From Mycobacterium colombiense (lineage in GTDB: Bacteria; Actinomycetota; Actinomycetes; Mycobacteriales; Mycobacteriaceae), in the NCBI RefSeq assembly GCF_003284935.1, contig NZ_QMEV01000013.1, forward strand, positions 1 to 64,000: a stretch of 64,000 bases of DNA. Reading direction: 5' to 3'. The position numbers were made by a program, and so were the translations under genes. Within the stretch, counting starts at the first letter, position 1. The number at the start of each line of letters is the position of its first letter. Of this stretch, positions 1 to 10,997 are shown piece after piece. A model generated the notes under the pieces. It saw nothing but the letters and a program-made list of their open reading frames with translations, made no database searches and had not been told where the DNA came from.

Positions 1-613
1 GGATGTCGTTGAGCTCGAGCGTATTTGGGCTGCTCTGTCCGCAGCCGCGCACCGCGGCGGCGATCAGCGTCGCCAGCGCCGACGCGCCGGGGACGGTGCT
101 CGGCGTGTCGATCAGCACCGAGGCGGGAGACATCCCGGCGACGATGCCCGCGACGTCGCGGGCCACGGATCGCGGTTCGGCGTTACGCGGCACGGCGGTG
201 ACCTCGCCCGTGGTGATCGCCACCAGTCGCTCGGCGATTTCAATCACCGCGGTCGCGTCCCGTGCGGCACTGGACGCCCGCATCAGCAGCGCCGTTCGCG
301 TCCGCGTCCGCACCTCGCCCGCGACGGCGGCACCGGCCGCGCGCAGCACAGCCACGCGCGCGGCCGACCACCACGACGGATGAACGACGACCAACGCCCC
401 GCAGTGCCCGCGGATTGCCGATCGCAGCGCCGTTTCCCACAGCGCCTCGACGGCTACCGGGCGCTCCCCCACCAGCGCCACCTGGTCGTCTATCGCATCC
501 AGCGCGGCCTGGACGGTGTCGGCCAGCTCAGTGTCGGCGACCGTGTTTGTGGCGCAACACAATCGGCGGATCACTCCGGGGCCGGCTTCGACGATTGCTG
601 CGTGCCCGCTCAC
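1..613 (-). CDS. Type VII secretion-associated protein, Rv3446c family (3' end outside window)
   Basis: The minus frame is open from a GTG at 613 to the window edge (about 204 codons). It begins [20 protein letters not shown] and runs on without a stop, so the C-terminal part is missing. The GTG overlaps the TGA of eccC4 by 4 bases, which points to translational coupling in the ESX-4 operon. In M. tuberculosis the gene directly after eccC4 is Rv3446c, an alanine-rich type VII-associated protein of unknown function, and position and composition agree. The visible part is alanine/valine rich with no clear catalytic motif and no signal peptide. Function is unknown; a role in ESX-4 assembly is inferred from context only. 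Confidence 0.75.
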   Translation of the reverse strand, partial: MSGHAAIVEAGPGVIRRLCCATNTVADTELADTVQAALDAIDDQVALVGERPVAVEALWETALRSAIRGHCGALVVVHPSWWSAARVAVLRAAGAAVAGEVRTRTRTALLMRASSAARDATAVIEIAERLVAITTGEVTAVPRNAEPRSVARDVAGIVAGMSPASVLIDTPSTVPGASALATLIAAAVRGCGQSSPNTLELNDI

Positions 614-3600
614 GGTGGGGTCCAGGCAACCTGGATGAGCTCTTCGTCACCGGCCCGCGTGGTCAGCACGCCGCGGCCCGGCGGCAATCGCAGCGGCTGG
701 GTGGAACCGAACGATCCACCGTCCGCCGGGCATCCGCTCATCATCAGCGACATGCAGCCGAGGTCGCGTAGGGTCGCCAGTAGCGGCTCGAACATCGCGC
801 GCTCGACGCCACCGCTGCGGCGGGCAATGACCAGATGCAATCCCAGATCTGCTGCGTAGGGCAAGAATTCGACGATCGGCCCGAGGAGATTGCCCGCCGG
901 CGTGGCGACCAGGTCGTAGTCGTCGACGACGACGTAGAGGTCCGGTCCCGACCACCAGGCGCCACTGCGCAATTGGGCCTGGCTGGCGCCGGGCGGCGGC
1001 ATCCGCGCCTGCAGCGACTCGAGCAACTCGGGCAGCACCACGGCCAGGGCGGCGGGCGACATGGCATAGCCGCTGAGATGCTCCGACTCGACGACACCAA
1101 GCAGGGTACGGCGAAAGTCGACGACCAATAGCCGGGCTTGCGTGGGCGTCGTCGTTCGCACGATTTCTCGGCACAACGTCCGAAGCGTCGCGGTCTTGCC
1201 GCACTCGTTGTCGCCGAGCACGAGCAGATGCAGTCGCTGCGCGAAATCCATTGGCACTGGGTCCAATCCCCGCTCCCGCAGGCCGAGCAGCATGGGCATC
1301 CCCGACTCGGGATTCGATCCGCGCACCATATCCTCGTAATTCACGCCCTGGGGCAGCAGCGGAATGGACGGGGCGGCCGATTCACCGGCGGGAACCTCGG
1401 CAACAGGCGTGGCTATCACCATGTGCAGGCCCTCCGGGGAAAGGCCACGACCGGGCCTGTCGCGCGGCACATGCTGCGCGGCCTTGCGATCGATTTCGGA
1501 GTCCGCCGGGTCGCCCAGCCGTAGCTCGATGCGAGTGCCGATCTGGTCCCGCAACGAAGGCCGCAGTTCCGCCCACCGCGTCGCCGACAACACCAGGTGC
1601 ACCCCGAACGACAGCCCTTGAGCCGCAATCGCGGTGATCGACTCCTCGAGCGCGTCGAATTCTTGGCGCGCGCTCCCCCAGCCGTCGATGACGAGGAACA
1701 CGTCACCGAACCGATCTTCGTTCATTCGCCCCTGGCGGTATTGGGCGATCGAGGCGATGCCATCCTCCCGGAACACCGCTTCCCGGTGACGAATGACCGC
1801 CTCGCATTCGGCGACGATCCGGCCGGCCAGACGGGGTTCCGCGCGTCCGGCGACCGCGCCCACATGCGCCAGGGTATGCACCGTCGACAGCGCCCCCCCA
1901 CCGAAATCCAGGCAGTAGAACTGCACCTGGCCGGGGTCGTGCGTGGCCGCGAGGGCCGTGATGAGGGTGCGCAGCGCCGTCGACTTTCCGGCCTGGGGCG
2001 CGCCGACGACCGCCACATGGCCTGCGGCCCCGGACAAGTCGACCATCAGCGGTGTCCGGCATTGATCGAAGGGACGGTCGACGGTGCCGATGGGCACCGT
2101 CAGGCCTGCAGGGAGGCACTCGGCGTCGGCCAGCACGGTCTGCAGCGCCGGTGCCGGTCCCAGCGGGGGCAGCCAAACCCGGTGGGCGAGCGGACCGCGG
2201 CCGGACAGCCGGTCCAGGACGGCGTGCGAGACGCTCCGCTCGGGCCTCCCGGGTGTCTCGACGTTCCGGCTGACGGCACCGGTGACCCTGGTGCTGAACA
2301 CGCGCACCGTGCCGGCCGCGGCGGGAATGCGGGATGGCCTGTGCGCGGGCAGCGGCGCCGAAACCGAGGCGGCCTGGAAGCGAACCGGTTCGCCGCCGCC
2401 TGCCCGTAAAAAGCCGCCGCCGGGGTCGCTCGGCAACCGGTATGCGTCGAGATTGCCCAGCAGGGTTTGGGATTCGGCGGCCGACAGCGTCTTGAGGCAG
2501 AGTCGATACGAGAGGTGGGCGTCCAGTCCGCGTAGCCGGCCCTCATCGAGGCGCTGGCTGGCCAGCAGCAGGTGTATGCCCAGCGACCGGCCGACACGGC
2601 CGATCGCGACGAACGTGTCGGCGAAATCGGGTTGTTGGCTGAGCAATTCGGAGAACTCGTCGACGATGATGAACAGTGCGGGCAGCGGGGTCAACGCCGC
2701 GCCGGCCGCCCGCGCGCGTTCGTATGTCGTGACGCTGTCGCAGCCCGCGGCGCGCAGCGATTGCTGACGACGGTTCATCTCACCGGCCAGGGCGTCGCGC
2801 ATCCGGGCCACCAGCGGCGCGTCGTCGGCCAGGTTGGTGATCACCGCCGACACGTGGGGGGCGTTCGCATAGTCGAGAAAGGTTGCGCCGCCCTTGAAGT
2901 CGACGAGCAGTAGGTTGAGCGCCTCCGGCGAATTGTGGGCCATCATGCCCAGCGCGATGGTGCGCAACAGCTCCGACTTGCCCGACCCGGTGGCGCCGAT
3001 GCACAGCCCGTGTGGGCCCATCCCACCTTCGGCCGGTTCCTTGATGTCCAGCTCGATGGCGGCGCCCTGCACAGTGGTTCCGATCGGTACGCGAAGGCGG
3101 TCGCGGTGTCGCTGGCGGCGCCACAGCGCGGCCGGGTCGAAACGGTCAAGGTCCGAAAGCCCCGCCAGCTCCGCCCATGTGGGGTGCGAACCCCTCGTCC
3201 CGGCCGTGCTCGGGTGGTATCCGGCCAGCCGGCGGGCGCAAACCAGCGCCTCGATGGGCGACATTTGGTCGGGGCACAGTCCCGGAGGGGCTGGCGTCGA
3301 GATGACTAGCGGTGCGCCCTCGCAGGTGTTGCCCACGCCGAGGGTGGTCGCGCCGCTGATCGGGTCGATGGCGTCGGCCAGATCGGTGACCACCACCACG
3401 TTGGGGCCCTGCACCGCGGCCAGCGCGCGCCGCGCCGATGCCGGGTCGGGATAGACCATCCGCACCGGACCCAGCGCATCGGCATCAACCGGATGCCGGT
3501 TGTGCGGCAGCCATTTCAACCACTCCCACTGATCGCGGTTCTGCTCGTCGACGGCGGCGGCGATCAGCACTTGATCGGGTGCATGCAGCACCGCGAGCTG

Positions 3601-4323
3601 GCAGACCATGGCTCGCAGGAGCCCGCGTACTTCGCCCTGGTCGCCGTCGATCCGCAGGGGTGACCCGCCCAGCAGGTCGATCGTGGCAGGCGCCCGGATG
3701 GTCGCGTGCGCATCCAGGAAGCGCCGAAGTGCGACGGCGGTGACCGGATCGCGGCGATCCTGCGGGGGCAGGGGCGGGGCGACCAATCGGCGAGCGAGTG
3801 GCTGAGGGCCGACGCCCACCCGCACGAGGCCGAAGCCGGCGCCGGCCGGGCGGCGTTCCCACATGCGCGGACCGCCGATCAAGGTCCACAGCGTGTCGGG
3901 GTCCGGATGGTCCCGAATGGCCGAATTGTGCTGCGCCAGGGCGACTTCGAACAGGTCCTGACTCAGACCGCTCAGGTAGTCGAGGTAGTGGTCGCGGTCG
4001 GCGTCGATCCCACCGCCGCGCCGGCGGGCGCCACCGGTCAGCCCGGTCACCACGGTCGAAACCAGCATCATCGCGGGAAATGCCAGAAACATGGGGTTGC
4101 GCGCCAGCCCATTCCCGGCGCCGGACACCGCGGCCATGAGACCGATGCACACCAGCGAGAGCACCACCGGAATCAGCCGCAGCGCCAGGCCCGACGATGG
4201 CGGGGACGGCAGGTCCGGCGGCGCGTCGACAACGATCTGCGCACCGGGCGGCTGTGGCACCGCCGCCAAACTCTGGGCCATCTCGTCCCCTTCCGGTGCG
4301 ACGACGGTAGGTAGCACGGACAT
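610..4323 (-). CDS. eccC4: ESX-4 type VII secretion ATPase EccC4
   Basis: Motor ATPase of the ESX-4 system, 1237 aa, close to the 1236 aa of M. tuberculosis EccC4. Two membrane segments lie near the N-terminus, followed by three FtsK/SpoIIIE ATPase domains. Walker A motifs are GATGSGKS (about residue 445), GAPQAGKST (about 773) and GDNECGKT (about 1035). Matching Walker B strands are LLLVDF/FIIVDEF, FYCLDF/VFLVID and LLVVDF/LYVVVDD. The frame stays open well upstream to 5025, but that part lies opposite eccD4; the ATG at 4323 (MSVLPTVV) gives the family length. It is divergent from eccD4 with 86 bases between them and overlaps the next gene by 4 bases. Substrate recognition by this class is by C-terminal signals of WXG100 proteins. 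Confidence 0.95.
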   Translation of the reverse strand: MSVLPTVVAPEGDEMAQSLAAVPQPPGAQIVVDAPPDLPSPPSSGLALRLIPVVLSLVCIGLMAAVSGAGNGLARNPMFLAFPAMMLVSTVVTGLTGGARRRGGGIDADRDHYLDYLSGLSQDLFEVALAQHNSAIRDHPDPDTLWTLIGGPRMWERRPAGAGFGLVRVGVGPQPLARRLVAPPLPPQDRRDPVTAVALRRFLDAHATIRAPATIDLLGGSPLRIDGDQGEVRGLLRAMVCQLAVLHAPDQVLIAAAVDEQNRDQWEWLKWLPHNRHPVDADALGPVRMVYPDPASARRALAAVQGPNVVVVTDLADAIDPISGATTLGVGNTCEGAPLVISTPAPPGLCPDQMSPIEALVCARRLAGYHPSTAGTRGSHPTWAELAGLSDLDRFDPAALWRRQRHRDRLRVPIGTTVQGAAIELDIKEPAEGGMGPHGLCIGATGSGKSELLRTIALGMMAHNSPEALNLLLVDFKGGATFLDYANAPHVSAVITNLADDAPLVARMRDALAGEMNRRQQSLRAAGCDSVTTYERARAAGAALTPLPALFIIVDEFSELLSQQPDFADTFVAIGRVGRSLGIHLLLASQRLDEGRLRGLDAHLSYRLCLKTLSAAESQTLLGNLDAYRLPSDPGGGFLRAGGGEPVRFQAASVSAPLPAHRPSRIPAAAGTVRVFSTRVTGAVSRNVETPGRPERSVSHAVLDRLSGRGPLAHRVWLPPLGPAPALQTVLADAECLPAGLTVPIGTVDRPFDQCRTPLMVDLSGAAGHVAVVGAPQAGKSTALRTLITALAATHDPGQVQFYCLDFGGGALSTVHTLAHVGAVAGRAEPRLAGRIVAECEAVIRHREAVFREDGIASIAQYRQGRMNEDRFGDVFLVIDGWGSARQEFDALEESITAIAAQGLSFGVHLVLSATRWAELRPSLRDQIGTRIELRLGDPADSEIDRKAAQHVPRDRPGRGLSPEGLHMVIATPVAEVPAGESAAPSIPLLPQGVNYEDMVRGSNPESGMPMLLGLRERGLDPVPMDFAQRLHLLVLGDNECGKTATLRTLCREIVRTTTPTQARLLVVDFRRTLLGVVESEHLSGYAMSPAALAVVLPELLESLQARMPPPGASQAQLRSGAWWSGPDLYVVVDDYDLVATPAGNLLGPIVEFLPYAADLGLHLVIARRSGGVERAMFEPLLATLRDLGCMSLMMSGCPADGGSFGSTQPLRLPPGRGVLTTRAGDEELIQVAWTPP

Positions 4324-4409
4324 CGACGACAAGTCACCTGTGGACAGCCGCACACCGGTCCCTTCGAATCTGGTTATGTTCTCCGTCAATCCGACCGAAG
4401 GGTCCGCTG

Positions 4410-5795
4410 TTGCCTGCAATCGATACCGGGCTGCGGCGCGTCCGCGTGCACTGGGACACCACCGCCGTCGACGTCGCCCTGCCCGCCGGAATCCCTGTCG
4501 CCGTGTTGCTTCCGTCGGTCGTCGACATCCTCGGTGTCGGCTGCCCCGACGGTGACGGCGCGCGCTACCGGCTGTCGGCGCCCGGCGCGTCCGCGTTGGA
4601 TCCGTCGATGACGCTGGCCCAGCATGGCATCGGTGACGGCGCGATCCTGGTGCTGACCCGCAGCGCCTCGCCGTTGCCCGGCCCCCGTTACGTCGACGTC
4701 GCGGACGCGGTCGCGGCCACACTCGACGCGGCCACCGAGCCGCGCGGGGGGACTTCGCGCCGGCGCGCGGTCCGGTCGATCGGCGCGGCGGGGGCAATGC
4801 TCTCAACGGGAGTCGGAGCGTTGACAATCCTGCGTAATGCGTTCGGCACGAACGTGCCCCGGGATTCGGCCACCACCGTCGCGTTGCTGTCGTCGGGCGC
4901 GCTCGCCCTGGGACTGGCGGCCCTCGCGCACCGCGGCTATGGAGACCGGACCGCCGGACTGGTGCTGAGCGCGATCGCGACCGCGTTCGCCGGGATCGCC
5001 GGCTTTGTGGCGGTGCCGGGCGCACCCGGCATTCCCAATGTCTTGCTGGCCGCAGCGGCGGCCGGGGTCGTCTCTGTTGTGGCGATGCGTGTATCGGGTT
5101 GCGGTGCGGTCACTTTGACGTCGGTCTCGTGCTGCGCCGTAATGATCGCGGTGGCGGCATTGGCGGGTGTGATCAGCGGGGTGCCATTGGGCGCCGTCGC
5201 TTCGGCGGCGGGGCTGGTGTCCCTCGGCCTGCTTCCGGTGGCGCCGCGCGCAGCGATCGCAGTGGCGGGGTTATCGCCGCGGCTGGGGACATCGGAGGAG
5301 ACACAGGCCGATCCGAGCCGAGCCGCGGTCCATCGCCAAGCGGTTCGCGCCGATACCTGGCTGACGGGCCTGCTGGCCGGATTGTCGGTATCGGCCGCCG
5401 CCGCCGCGGTCGTCACCGTGCTTGCCGGGCCGCCGCGCCCATCGTGCACCGCGTTCGGCGCGCTCACCGCCGCGCTGTTGCTGTCCCGCTCGCGGTCCAC
5501 CGACATCGGAAGGATGCTCGTCTTTGCGATCAGCGGACTAGTCGTTGCCGCAACGACCTTCGGTATGGCCGCCGCGCGCGCAGCGGTGCACGGCCCCTGG
5601 CTCACGACCGCAACGACGGCCTCCGTCGTCGCGGCGATGTATGTCGGTTTCGTCGGGCCCAGGCGGCCCGCCTCGCCCATCCTGCGCCGGAGTGCCGCCC
5701 TAGCGGAATGGCTGGGAATGGCCGCGATGGTTCCGTTGACCTGTTGGATATGTGGAATCTACGGCGCGGCCCGCGGTGTGAGCCTGCCATGGTGA
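4410..5795 (+). CDS. eccD4: ESX-4 membrane channel protein EccD4
   Basis: Integral membrane subunit of the ESX-4 pore. The first 90 or so residues resemble the ubiquitin-like domain of EccD proteins ([20 protein letters not shown], then DGDGARYRL), followed by a long run of alanine/valine/leucine-rich membrane helices, roughly eleven. Length 461 aa, against about 467 in M. tuberculosis. The start is a TTG at 4410 with a GAAGGG sequence upstream; no in-frame ATG or GTG lies further upstream, so the start is less certain than the rest. Its TGA overlaps the ATG of mycP4 (5789), implying coupled translation. Confidence 0.92.
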   Translation: MPAIDTGLRRVRVHWDTTAVDVALPAGIPVAVLLPSVVDILGVGCPDGDGARYRLSAPGASALDPSMTLAQHGIGDGAILVLTRSASPLPGPRYVDVADAVAATLDAATEPRGGTSRRRAVRSIGAAGAMLSTGVGALTILRNAFGTNVPRDSATTVALLSSGALALGLAALAHRGYGDRTAGLVLSAIATAFAGIAGFVAVPGAPGIPNVLLAAAAAGVVSVVAMRVSGCGAVTLTSVSCCAVMIAVAALAGVISGVPLGAVASAAGLVSLGLLPVAPRAAIAVAGLSPRLGTSEETQADPSRAAVHRQAVRADTWLTGLLAGLSVSAAAAAVVTVLAGPPRPSCTAFGALTAALLLSRSRSTDIGRMLVFAISGLVVAATTFGMAAARAAVHGPWLTTATTASVVAAMYVGFVGPRRPASPILRRSAALAEWLGMAAMVPLTCWICGIYGAARGVSLPW

Positions 5796-7102
5796 GCCGC
5801 CGGGCCGGCCGCCTGGTTGCGGTGTCAGCCCTGACGCTGGCCATCGCGTGCGGAACCCCGACGGCGCAAGCCGTTTCGCCCCCCGACGTCGACGACAGGT
5901 GGTTGCCCAAGCCGGCGCGCCCGGCGTCTCCGTGGCCGACCACGCAACGCGAGGTTTGCGCCACGATGACCACCGACTCGGGACCGGCCCGCGACCGGCC
6001 ATCCAATCTTGGCGACCTGTCGGCGGTGTGGCAGCTCAGCCGCGGCGCCGGACAGCGGATCGCGGTCATCGACACCGGGATCTCGCGACATCGGCGGCTG
6101 CCGGATGTGGTCCCCGGGGGTGATTACGTGTCCACCGGCGACGGCACCCAGGATTGCGACGCGCATGGCACACTGGTGGCCGGAATCATCGCGGCCACAC
6201 CCGATTCCAAGTCCGACAGATTCAGCGGGGTGGCGCCCGAGGCCACATTGATCAGCATTCGGCAGTCCAGTGCGAAATTCGCCCCGACCGGTGACCGATC
6301 CCGAATCGGGGTGGGTGACGTCGACACCATGGCGAAGGCCGTCCGGACGGCCGCCGACCTGGGCGCCTCGGTGATCAACATCTCGTCCGTCGCATGCACA
6401 CCGGCGGCGTCGGCACCCGACGACCGCGCGCTGGGTGCCGCACTGGCGTACGCCGTCGACGTCAAAAATGCCGTCGTCGTCGCCGCGGCGGGCAACACCG
6501 GTGGCGCCGGACAGTGCCCACCCCAACGTGGCGACGCCACCTGGCAGACGCTCACGGTCACCGTCAGCCCCGCCTGGTACGACGACTACGTGCTGACCGT
6601 CGGGTCGGTGAGTGCCGACGGAACCGCCTCGCCGTTCACCCTTGCCGGTCCCTGGGTCGATGTCGCCGCGCCGGGCGAGGCGGTGGCGTCACTCGCTCCG
6701 GAGCCGGTGTCCGGCACCAGCTATGCCGCGCCGGTGGTCAGTGGGGTGGCCGCGCTGATCCGCGCCCGCTTTCCGGCGCTGACTGCGCGCCAGGTGATGC
6801 AGCGCATCAAGACGACGGCGCACCATCCGGCCGCCGGGTGGGATCCTCTCGTCGGTAACGGCACCGTTGACCCGCTCGCCGCGGTCACCGCCGGCACCGC
6901 TGCTCCCGCCGACGGTCCCCACCCATCCGCGGCGCCCGTGCCGATCACCGCGCGCCCGCCGCTCCCGCCGCGCGATTCCCGCGCCCGGGACACGGCGCTG
7001 CGTGGCGCCGCGATCTGCCTGGGCGCGCTGGCGGTCGCGGTGGCCGCCGGGGCCGCGAGGGCTCGCCTACGGCGAGCCCGTGACCGCGTCCCGGGCGATT
7101 GA
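5789..7102 (+). CDS. mycP4: ESX-4 mycosin, subtilisin-like serine protease MycP4
   Basis: Membrane-anchored subtilase of ESX-4, 437 aa. An N-terminal hydrophobic signal (LVAVSALTLAIACG) is followed by the protease domain with the full triad: D95 in VIDTGI, H126 in DAHGTLVAGI and S311 in GTSYAAPV. After a proline-rich linker, a C-terminal membrane helix (about residues 405-425) ends in an arginine-rich tail, the normal mycosin anchor. The ATG overlaps the eccD4 stop. The last 36 bases overlap the convergent eccB4 gene. Mycosins stabilise the ESX membrane complex as well as acting as proteases. Confidence 0.95.
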   Translation: MVSRRAGRLVAVSALTLAIACGTPTAQAVSPPDVDDRWLPKPARPASPWPTTQREVCATMTTDSGPARDRPSNLGDLSAVWQLSRGAGQRIAVIDTGISRHRRLPDVVPGGDYVSTGDGTQDCDAHGTLVAGIIAATPDSKSDRFSGVAPEATLISIRQSSAKFAPTGDRSRIGVGDVDTMAKAVRTAADLGASVINISSVACTPAASAPDDRALGAALAYAVDVKNAVVVAAAGNTGGAGQCPPQRGDATWQTLTVTVSPAWYDDYVLTVGSVSADGTASPFTLAGPWVDVAAPGEAVASLAPEPVSGTSYAAPVVSGVAALIRARFPALTARQVMQRIKTTAHHPAAGWDPLVGNGTVDPLAAVTAGTAAPADGPHPSAAPVPITARPPLPPRDSRARDTALRGAAICLGALAVAVAAGAARARLRRARDRVPGD

Positions 7103-8455
7103 TGCGCTCTGTCGGCTCAGCTCCGGACCGGCCGGCAACAGCGTGAGCAGCGGCCACGGCGCCGGGGACGCGTCCGTGAGACCGAGGTCGCGGGCGGCGT
7201 CGTCGTCGTGAACGGCGAACCGGACTCCGGTGTCGGTGATCAGGTAGCGGGTGCCGGCGTTGCCGCCCGCCCGCACGTAGGCGCTTCGGACGGCCGGAAC
7301 GTACGCGGCGTCCAGCGCGGGGCCGTTGCCGTCGGCCTGCGCCAAGGCCACCGGTGCCCGGCCGGTCGGGACCGGTAGCCGGCTTTCTGCCAGGAACATG
7401 ACGTCGGCTTGGCCGGTCTTCGCCTCCTCCCAGCCGGCGCACAGCGTGCCGGCGGGTGCTGCGAGCGAGGGCGCCCGGTCGGGAAAGAGGGCAACCGGGA
7501 GCTCGGCGGCGACGGGAGCGGCCCGGATCGCGTCGGGGGCGACCGAGACGGCGTTGGTCGTTCCCTGTGGGTTGCCGAAGCGCAGCAGGTCGGCGGCGAC
7601 CTGGCCGATGCGTTGCACCCCGGTGGCCAGCACCGCGTAGTACTCGTCGCCGTCGGCGCGTGTGATGCGAAGCACACTGCCGACGGGAAATCCGGGCATT
7701 CCGGGCGTCGCGGCGCCACCGCCGCGGATTCGCGGAAGCGTGATCGGGGGCGCTTCGGGCACGGCGTTCAGCAACGCTTGCGAGACGATCACCGGCGCCC
7801 GCCGCTCGAGGCGCAGCGCGCGCAAAACAGCAGCGTCGTCGAGGTCCACCAACGCGCGGTGGCCGTGGTAGAGCAAGTAGGCCGGCGAATCCGCAGCGGC
7901 AGCCACCAGGAGGGCATCTCCGCCGGGCACCCGATGCACCGGCGGCGCCTGGGAGCGCAGCGTGATGACGACGGTCGTGGCGGTGCTAGCGCCGGTGCTA
8001 GCGCAGATCAACCAATCCGTATCGTCCGGGGACAGCGGCCTGCCGAGAAATTGCGGCGCGCCCGGAATGCCCAGCAGCGGACCGCGTTTGGTGGCGCTCA
8101 GGTCGGATTCGGTAACCGGCCGGGGGTCGGCGGCCGTCGCCGCGATGAGCCGGGCCGAGGCCAGGTTGAGCACCGGATGCCAGACGTCGCCCACACGGAC
8201 AAACAGCGCCCCGGATTCTCGGCTCACCACGATCTGTTCGCGGTCGAGCGCGATGTGTGGTCGCAGGACGGCCAGCAGCGCGCAGCCGGCCACGGCGACG
8301 GCGGTCACCACGCAACCGGACAGCAGCGAGGCCCGGTACGCGCGAGAGCCGGACCCGGCCGCCGCAATGTCCTCGCCCACCAACGCGCTTTCGACGCGAC
8401 GCAGCAAATACCGGTAAGCGCTGACGTGTAGCCACGTGGCGGGCGGACGCGGCAC
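7067..8455 (-). CDS. eccB4: ESX-4 membrane protein EccB4
   Basis: EccB-family subunit, 462 aa against about 470 in M. tuberculosis. The N-terminus shows the family signature WLHVSAYRYLLRRVESALV, then one membrane helix (about residues 42-64) and a large periplasmic domain. It starts at a GTG (8455) with AGGAGAA 3-9 bases upstream; the ATG at 8468 is in another frame. It is convergent with mycP4 and the two coding regions share 36 bases. With eccC4, eccD4 and mycP4 this completes the core ESX-4 set. No eccE is seen, as in ESX-4 of other slow growers. Confidence 0.93.
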   Translation of the reverse strand: MPRPPATWLHVSAYRYLLRRVESALVGEDIAAAGSGSRAYRASLLSGCVVTAVAVAGCALLAVLRPHIALDREQIVVSRESGALFVRVGDVWHPVLNLASARLIAATAADPRPVTESDLSATKRGPLLGIPGAPQFLGRPLSPDDTDWLICASTGASTATTVVITLRSQAPPVHRVPGGDALLVAAAADSPAYLLYHGHRALVDLDDAAVLRALRLERRAPVIVSQALLNAVPEAPPITLPRIRGGGAATPGMPGFPVGSVLRITRADGDEYYAVLATGVQRIGQVAADLLRFGNPQGTTNAVSVAPDAIRAAPVAAELPVALFPDRAPSLAAPAGTLCAGWEEAKTGQADVMFLAESRLPVPTGRAPVALAQADGNGPALDAAYVPAVRSAYVRAGGNAGTRYLITDTGVRFAVHDDDAARDLGLTDASPAPWPLLTLLPAGPELSRQSASIARDAVTGSP

Positions 8456-8564
8456 GAGTTCTCCTCATCCTGGGAATCGGTCGACGCCCACGCTAGGCCG
8501 CCGTTTCCCGCCGTCAGCGCGGTTATCCACAGGTCGCCGGGGTTTCGACGCACCAGAAATTGGG

Positions 8565-8570
8565 TAAAAT
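8565..8570 (+). promoter_or_regulatory. -10 element of cut3, leaderless
   Basis: TAAAAT exactly six bases before the GTG at 8577, so the start codon falls at the expected transcription start. A weak TTCGAC lies 16 bases upstream as a possible -35. No ribosome binding site could fit on such a transcript. Confidence 0.6.
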
Positions 8571-8576
8571 CGCCCG

Positions 8577-9476
8577 GTGAAAACTCGCCGCACACGTACC
8601 CCTCGGGCGGGCACCGCGCGGTCAGCGGGCCGGTTGATCGGCCTGGGCGCGTCCGCCCTGGTTATCGCCGCTGGCCTGCTCGCAAACCCCGCCGTGGCGC
8701 CTAAGGCCGCCGCCTTCGACTGCCCTGACGTCGAAGTCATCTTCGCCCGGGGCACCAACGAACCCACCGGCCTGGGCCGGGTCGGCGACGCCTTGGTGGA
8801 CTCGCTGCGCCAGCAGACGGGCTTGAACATCCTGCCCTATGGGGTGAACTACGCCGCCAGCAAGCTGCAGCTGCACGGCGGCGACGGCGCCAACGACACC
8901 ATCGATCGCGTCAAGAAGAGCGTGGAAACCTGCCCGAACACCAAGATCGTGCTGGGCGGCTACTCCCAAGGCGCGTCGGTGATGGACATCGTGGCCGGCG
9001 TCCCGATCGGCGGCATCAGCTGGGGCAGCACCCTGCCCGCGCAATACGCCAACAACGTCGCCGCCGTCGTGACCTTCGGTGACGTGGCCGACCGCGCCGG
9101 AGGGTCGCTGCCCACCAAGAGCGCGCTGCTGGGCTCCAAGGCCGCCGACTACTGCAACCCCAACGACCCGATCTGTCACGCGGGCGAGGGCAACGAGTGG
9201 AGCGGGCACACCGAGGGCTACGTCCCCGTCTACACCACGCAGGCGGCGTCGTTCGTCGCGCAGAAGCTGGCGGCCGCCGGCCTCGGCCAGCAGTCGCCCG
9301 CCTTCGGTCCGCCGCTCGGCCCCGGCTACGGCCCGCAGCAGCCGGGCTACGGCCAGCAGTCACCGGTTAACGGGCAGACCCCCGGTTCGGGCCCGTCGAT
9401 TCACGACGGTGGTCCGGGGCCCGCAACCGGTCCGGTCGTCCCGACCACGACCGCACCGCAAGCACCTCTCGTCTAA
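8577..9476 (+). CDS. cut3: Secreted cutinase-like esterase (Cut3 type)
   Basis: Alpha/beta hydrolase of the cutinase family, 299 aa, corresponding in position to Rv3451 beside ESX-4. A signal peptide covers about residues 1-45 ([18 protein letters not shown]). The catalytic triad is visible: S130 in GGYSQG, D197 in CNPNDPIC and H211 in WSGHTEG, with the paired cysteines of the family. After about residue 240 there is a low-complexity glycine/proline/glutamine tail rich in PGYG and QQSP-like units, making it longer than usual. Mycobacterial members act on lipid esters rather than plant cutin. The GTG start lies six bases after a TAAAAT hexamer, suggesting a leaderless mRNA. Confidence 0.9.
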   Translation: MKTRRTRTPRAGTARSAGRLIGLGASALVIAAGLLANPAVAPKAAAFDCPDVEVIFARGTNEPTGLGRVGDALVDSLRQQTGLNILPYGVNYAASKLQLHGGDGANDTIDRVKKSVETCPNTKIVLGGYSQGASVMDIVAGVPIGGISWGSTLPAQYANNVAAVVTFGDVADRAGGSLPTKSALLGSKAADYCNPNDPICHAGEGNEWSGHTEGYVPVYTTQAASFVAQKLAAAGLGQQSPAFGPPLGPGYGPQQPGYGQQSPVNGQTPGSGPSIHDGGPGPATGPVVPTTTAPQAPLV

Positions 9477-9506
9477 ATCGTTACCGTCGGGTTATCAACG
9501 CCCCCT

Positions 9507-9512
9507 TAACAT
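9507..9512 (+). promoter_or_regulatory. -10 element of cut4, leaderless
   Basis: TAACAT six bases before the GTG at 9519, the same geometry as the neighbouring cutinase gene. There is no convincing -35 and no ribosome binding site in the 42-base gap between the two genes. Confidence 0.5.
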
Positions 9513-9518
9513 CGCTGT

Positions 9519-10154
9519 GTGAAGCTTATCCCGTTAGGGCTGGGCATCGGAATTGGCGCGACGGGCGCGTTATTGATTGCCCCCCAATTGATTCCGCATG
9601 CGTCGGCGTCATGCCCCGGCGTTGAAGTGGTGTTCGCCCGCGGCACCGATGAACCGCCCGGTGTGGGCAAGGTAGGCGGTGCGTTCGTCAGCTCGTTGCG
9701 CGAGCAGACTCGCAAAAGCGTTGGTGCATATGGGGTGAACTACCCGGCAAGCAAGGACTTTCTGGCCGCCGCCAACGGCGCCAATGACGCCAGCACCCAC
9801 ATCCAGCAGATGGCCGCCAACTGTCCCGGCACCAAACTGGTGCTGGGCGGGTACTCGCAGGGCGCCGCCGTCGTCGACATCGTCACGGCGGCACCGGTGT
9901 CCGGCCTCGGCTACCGCCAGCCGCTGCCGCCCGCGGCCGCCGATCACGTCGCCGCGGTCGCCCTGTTCGGCAATCCGTCCGGCCGGGCGGGCCAACTGAT
10001 GAGCGCCCTGTCCCCCAACTTCGAGGGCAAGACCATCGACCTGTGCAACCCCGGCGACCCGATCTGCTCGTCGGGCCTGCAGTGGAGCTCGCACCTGAGC
10101 TACGTGCCCGGATTGACCAACAAGGCGGCGACTTTCGTGGCGGCCCGGGTCTAG
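9519..10154 (+). CDS. cut4: Secreted cutinase-like esterase (Cut4 type)
   Basis: Second cutinase-family hydrolase, 211 aa, corresponding in position to Rv3452. It has a short signal peptide ([16 protein letters not shown], cleaved near ASA/SCPG) and the triad S113 (GGYSQG), D180 (CNPGDPIC) and H192 (SSHLSYVP). It aligns along its length with the upstream gene, including [14 protein letters not shown], and so arose by tandem duplication, but it lacks the glycine/proline tail. It starts at GTG. Its last 4 bases overlap the convergent truA gene. Confidence 0.9.
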   Translation: MKLIPLGLGIGIGATGALLIAPQLIPHASASCPGVEVVFARGTDEPPGVGKVGGAFVSSLREQTRKSVGAYGVNYPASKDFLAAANGANDASTHIQQMAANCPGTKLVLGGYSQGAAVVDIVTAAPVSGLGYRQPLPPAAADHVAAVALFGNPSGRAGQLMSALSPNFEGKTIDLCNPGDPICSSGLQWSSHLSYVPGLTNKAATFVAARV

Positions 10155-10981
10155 CGCGAACGAATGTCGCGGGTGATCAGATTGCGCGCCGCCAGCTGGT
10201 CATCCGGCGGGTAGTCGACGGCGACCAGCGACAACCCGTGCGCGGGCGCGGCGGCGAAGTCGCTGGATCGCTCTGTCGCGCTCAGCAATTCGCGGCAATA
10301 CGAAACGGGCCGGCGGTGCTCGCCGACGGCCAGCAACGCACCGACCAGCGAGCGCACCATCGACCAGCAGAACGCGTCGGCGCTGACCTGCGCGGTGATC
10401 AGGTCGCCGTCGCGGGTCCACTCCAGGCGCTGCAGTTCGCGAATGGTGGTGGCGTTCTCGCGATGACGGCAGAACGCGGCAAAGTCGTGTAGCCCCAGCA
10501 GGTCTCGTGACGCGGTCGCCATCGCCTCGACGTCCAGCGGACGCGGCCAGGCGGTGACGTAGCGGGCCTGCAGCGGCTGCACGCCCCAGGGCGCCGTCGA
10601 GAGCCGGTACACGTAGTGCCGGCGCAGCGCCGAGAACCGGGCGTCGAAACCCGCCGGGGCGCGGGTGATGTCGACGACGCGGACGTCGGTCGGCAGGAAC
10701 CGGCCCAGCCGGCGCAGCAGCGGCAAAAACTCGGGCTCACCGATCTGCGGTGCGCGCGCGTAGGCGTTGGGCAGCGCGGCCAGCGGCACGTCGACGTGGG
10801 CCACCTGCCCGGTGGCATGCACGCCGGCGTCGGTGCGTCCCGCCGCGCGCAGGCGCACCGGCGTGCGAAACACCGTCGTCAGCGCCTCGTCGAGGATCCC
10901 AGCCACGGTCCGCTGGCCGGCCTGAGTGGCCCAGCCCGCGAAACCTGTTCCGTCGTAGGCGATATCGAGCCGCAGACGGAC
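10151..10981 (-). CDS. truA: tRNA pseudouridine(38-40) synthase TruA, start codon unclear
   Basis: Converts U38-U40 of the tRNA anticodon arm to pseudouridine. The catalytic aspartate lies in [11 protein letters not shown], and the C-terminal [17 protein letters not shown] motif is present. The conserved N-terminus [17 protein letters not shown] is encoded from 10981, but no ATG, GTG or TTG lies in frame between it and the rplQ coding region. The first canonical start is the GTG at 10906, which would delete the conserved YDG strand. The real start is therefore a non-standard codon near 10975-11020 (CTG codons occur there) or the frame is interrupted. The given 5' end marks the conserved N-terminus, not a proven start. 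It lies directly after rplQ, as in other mycobacteria. Confidence 0.85.
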   Translation of the reverse strand, partial: VRLRLDIAYDGTGFAGWATQAGQRTVAGILDEALTTVFRTPVRLRAAGRTDAGVHATGQVAHVDVPLAALPNAYARAPQIGEPEFLPLLRRLGRFLPTDVRVVDITRAPAGFDARFSALRRHYVYRLSTAPWGVQPLQARYVTAWPRPLDVEAMATASRDLLGLHDFAAFCRHRENATTIRELQRLEWTRDGDLITAQVSADAFCWSMVRSLVGALLAVGEHRRPVSYCRELLSATERSSDFAAAPAHGLSLVAVDYPPDDQLAARNLITRDIRSR

Positions 10982-10997
10982 CTGAGAGTCCGGGTCG

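Noticed and set aside
1-383. Plus-strand open frame at the left edge
   Set aside because: It is antisense to the Rv3446c-family gene, which continues in frame from eccC4 with a 4-base overlap.
4324-5025. Extension of the eccC4 frame to 1471 residues
   Set aside because: It lies opposite eccD4, has arginine-rich low-complexity translation and exceeds the family length; the ATG at 4323 matches the family.
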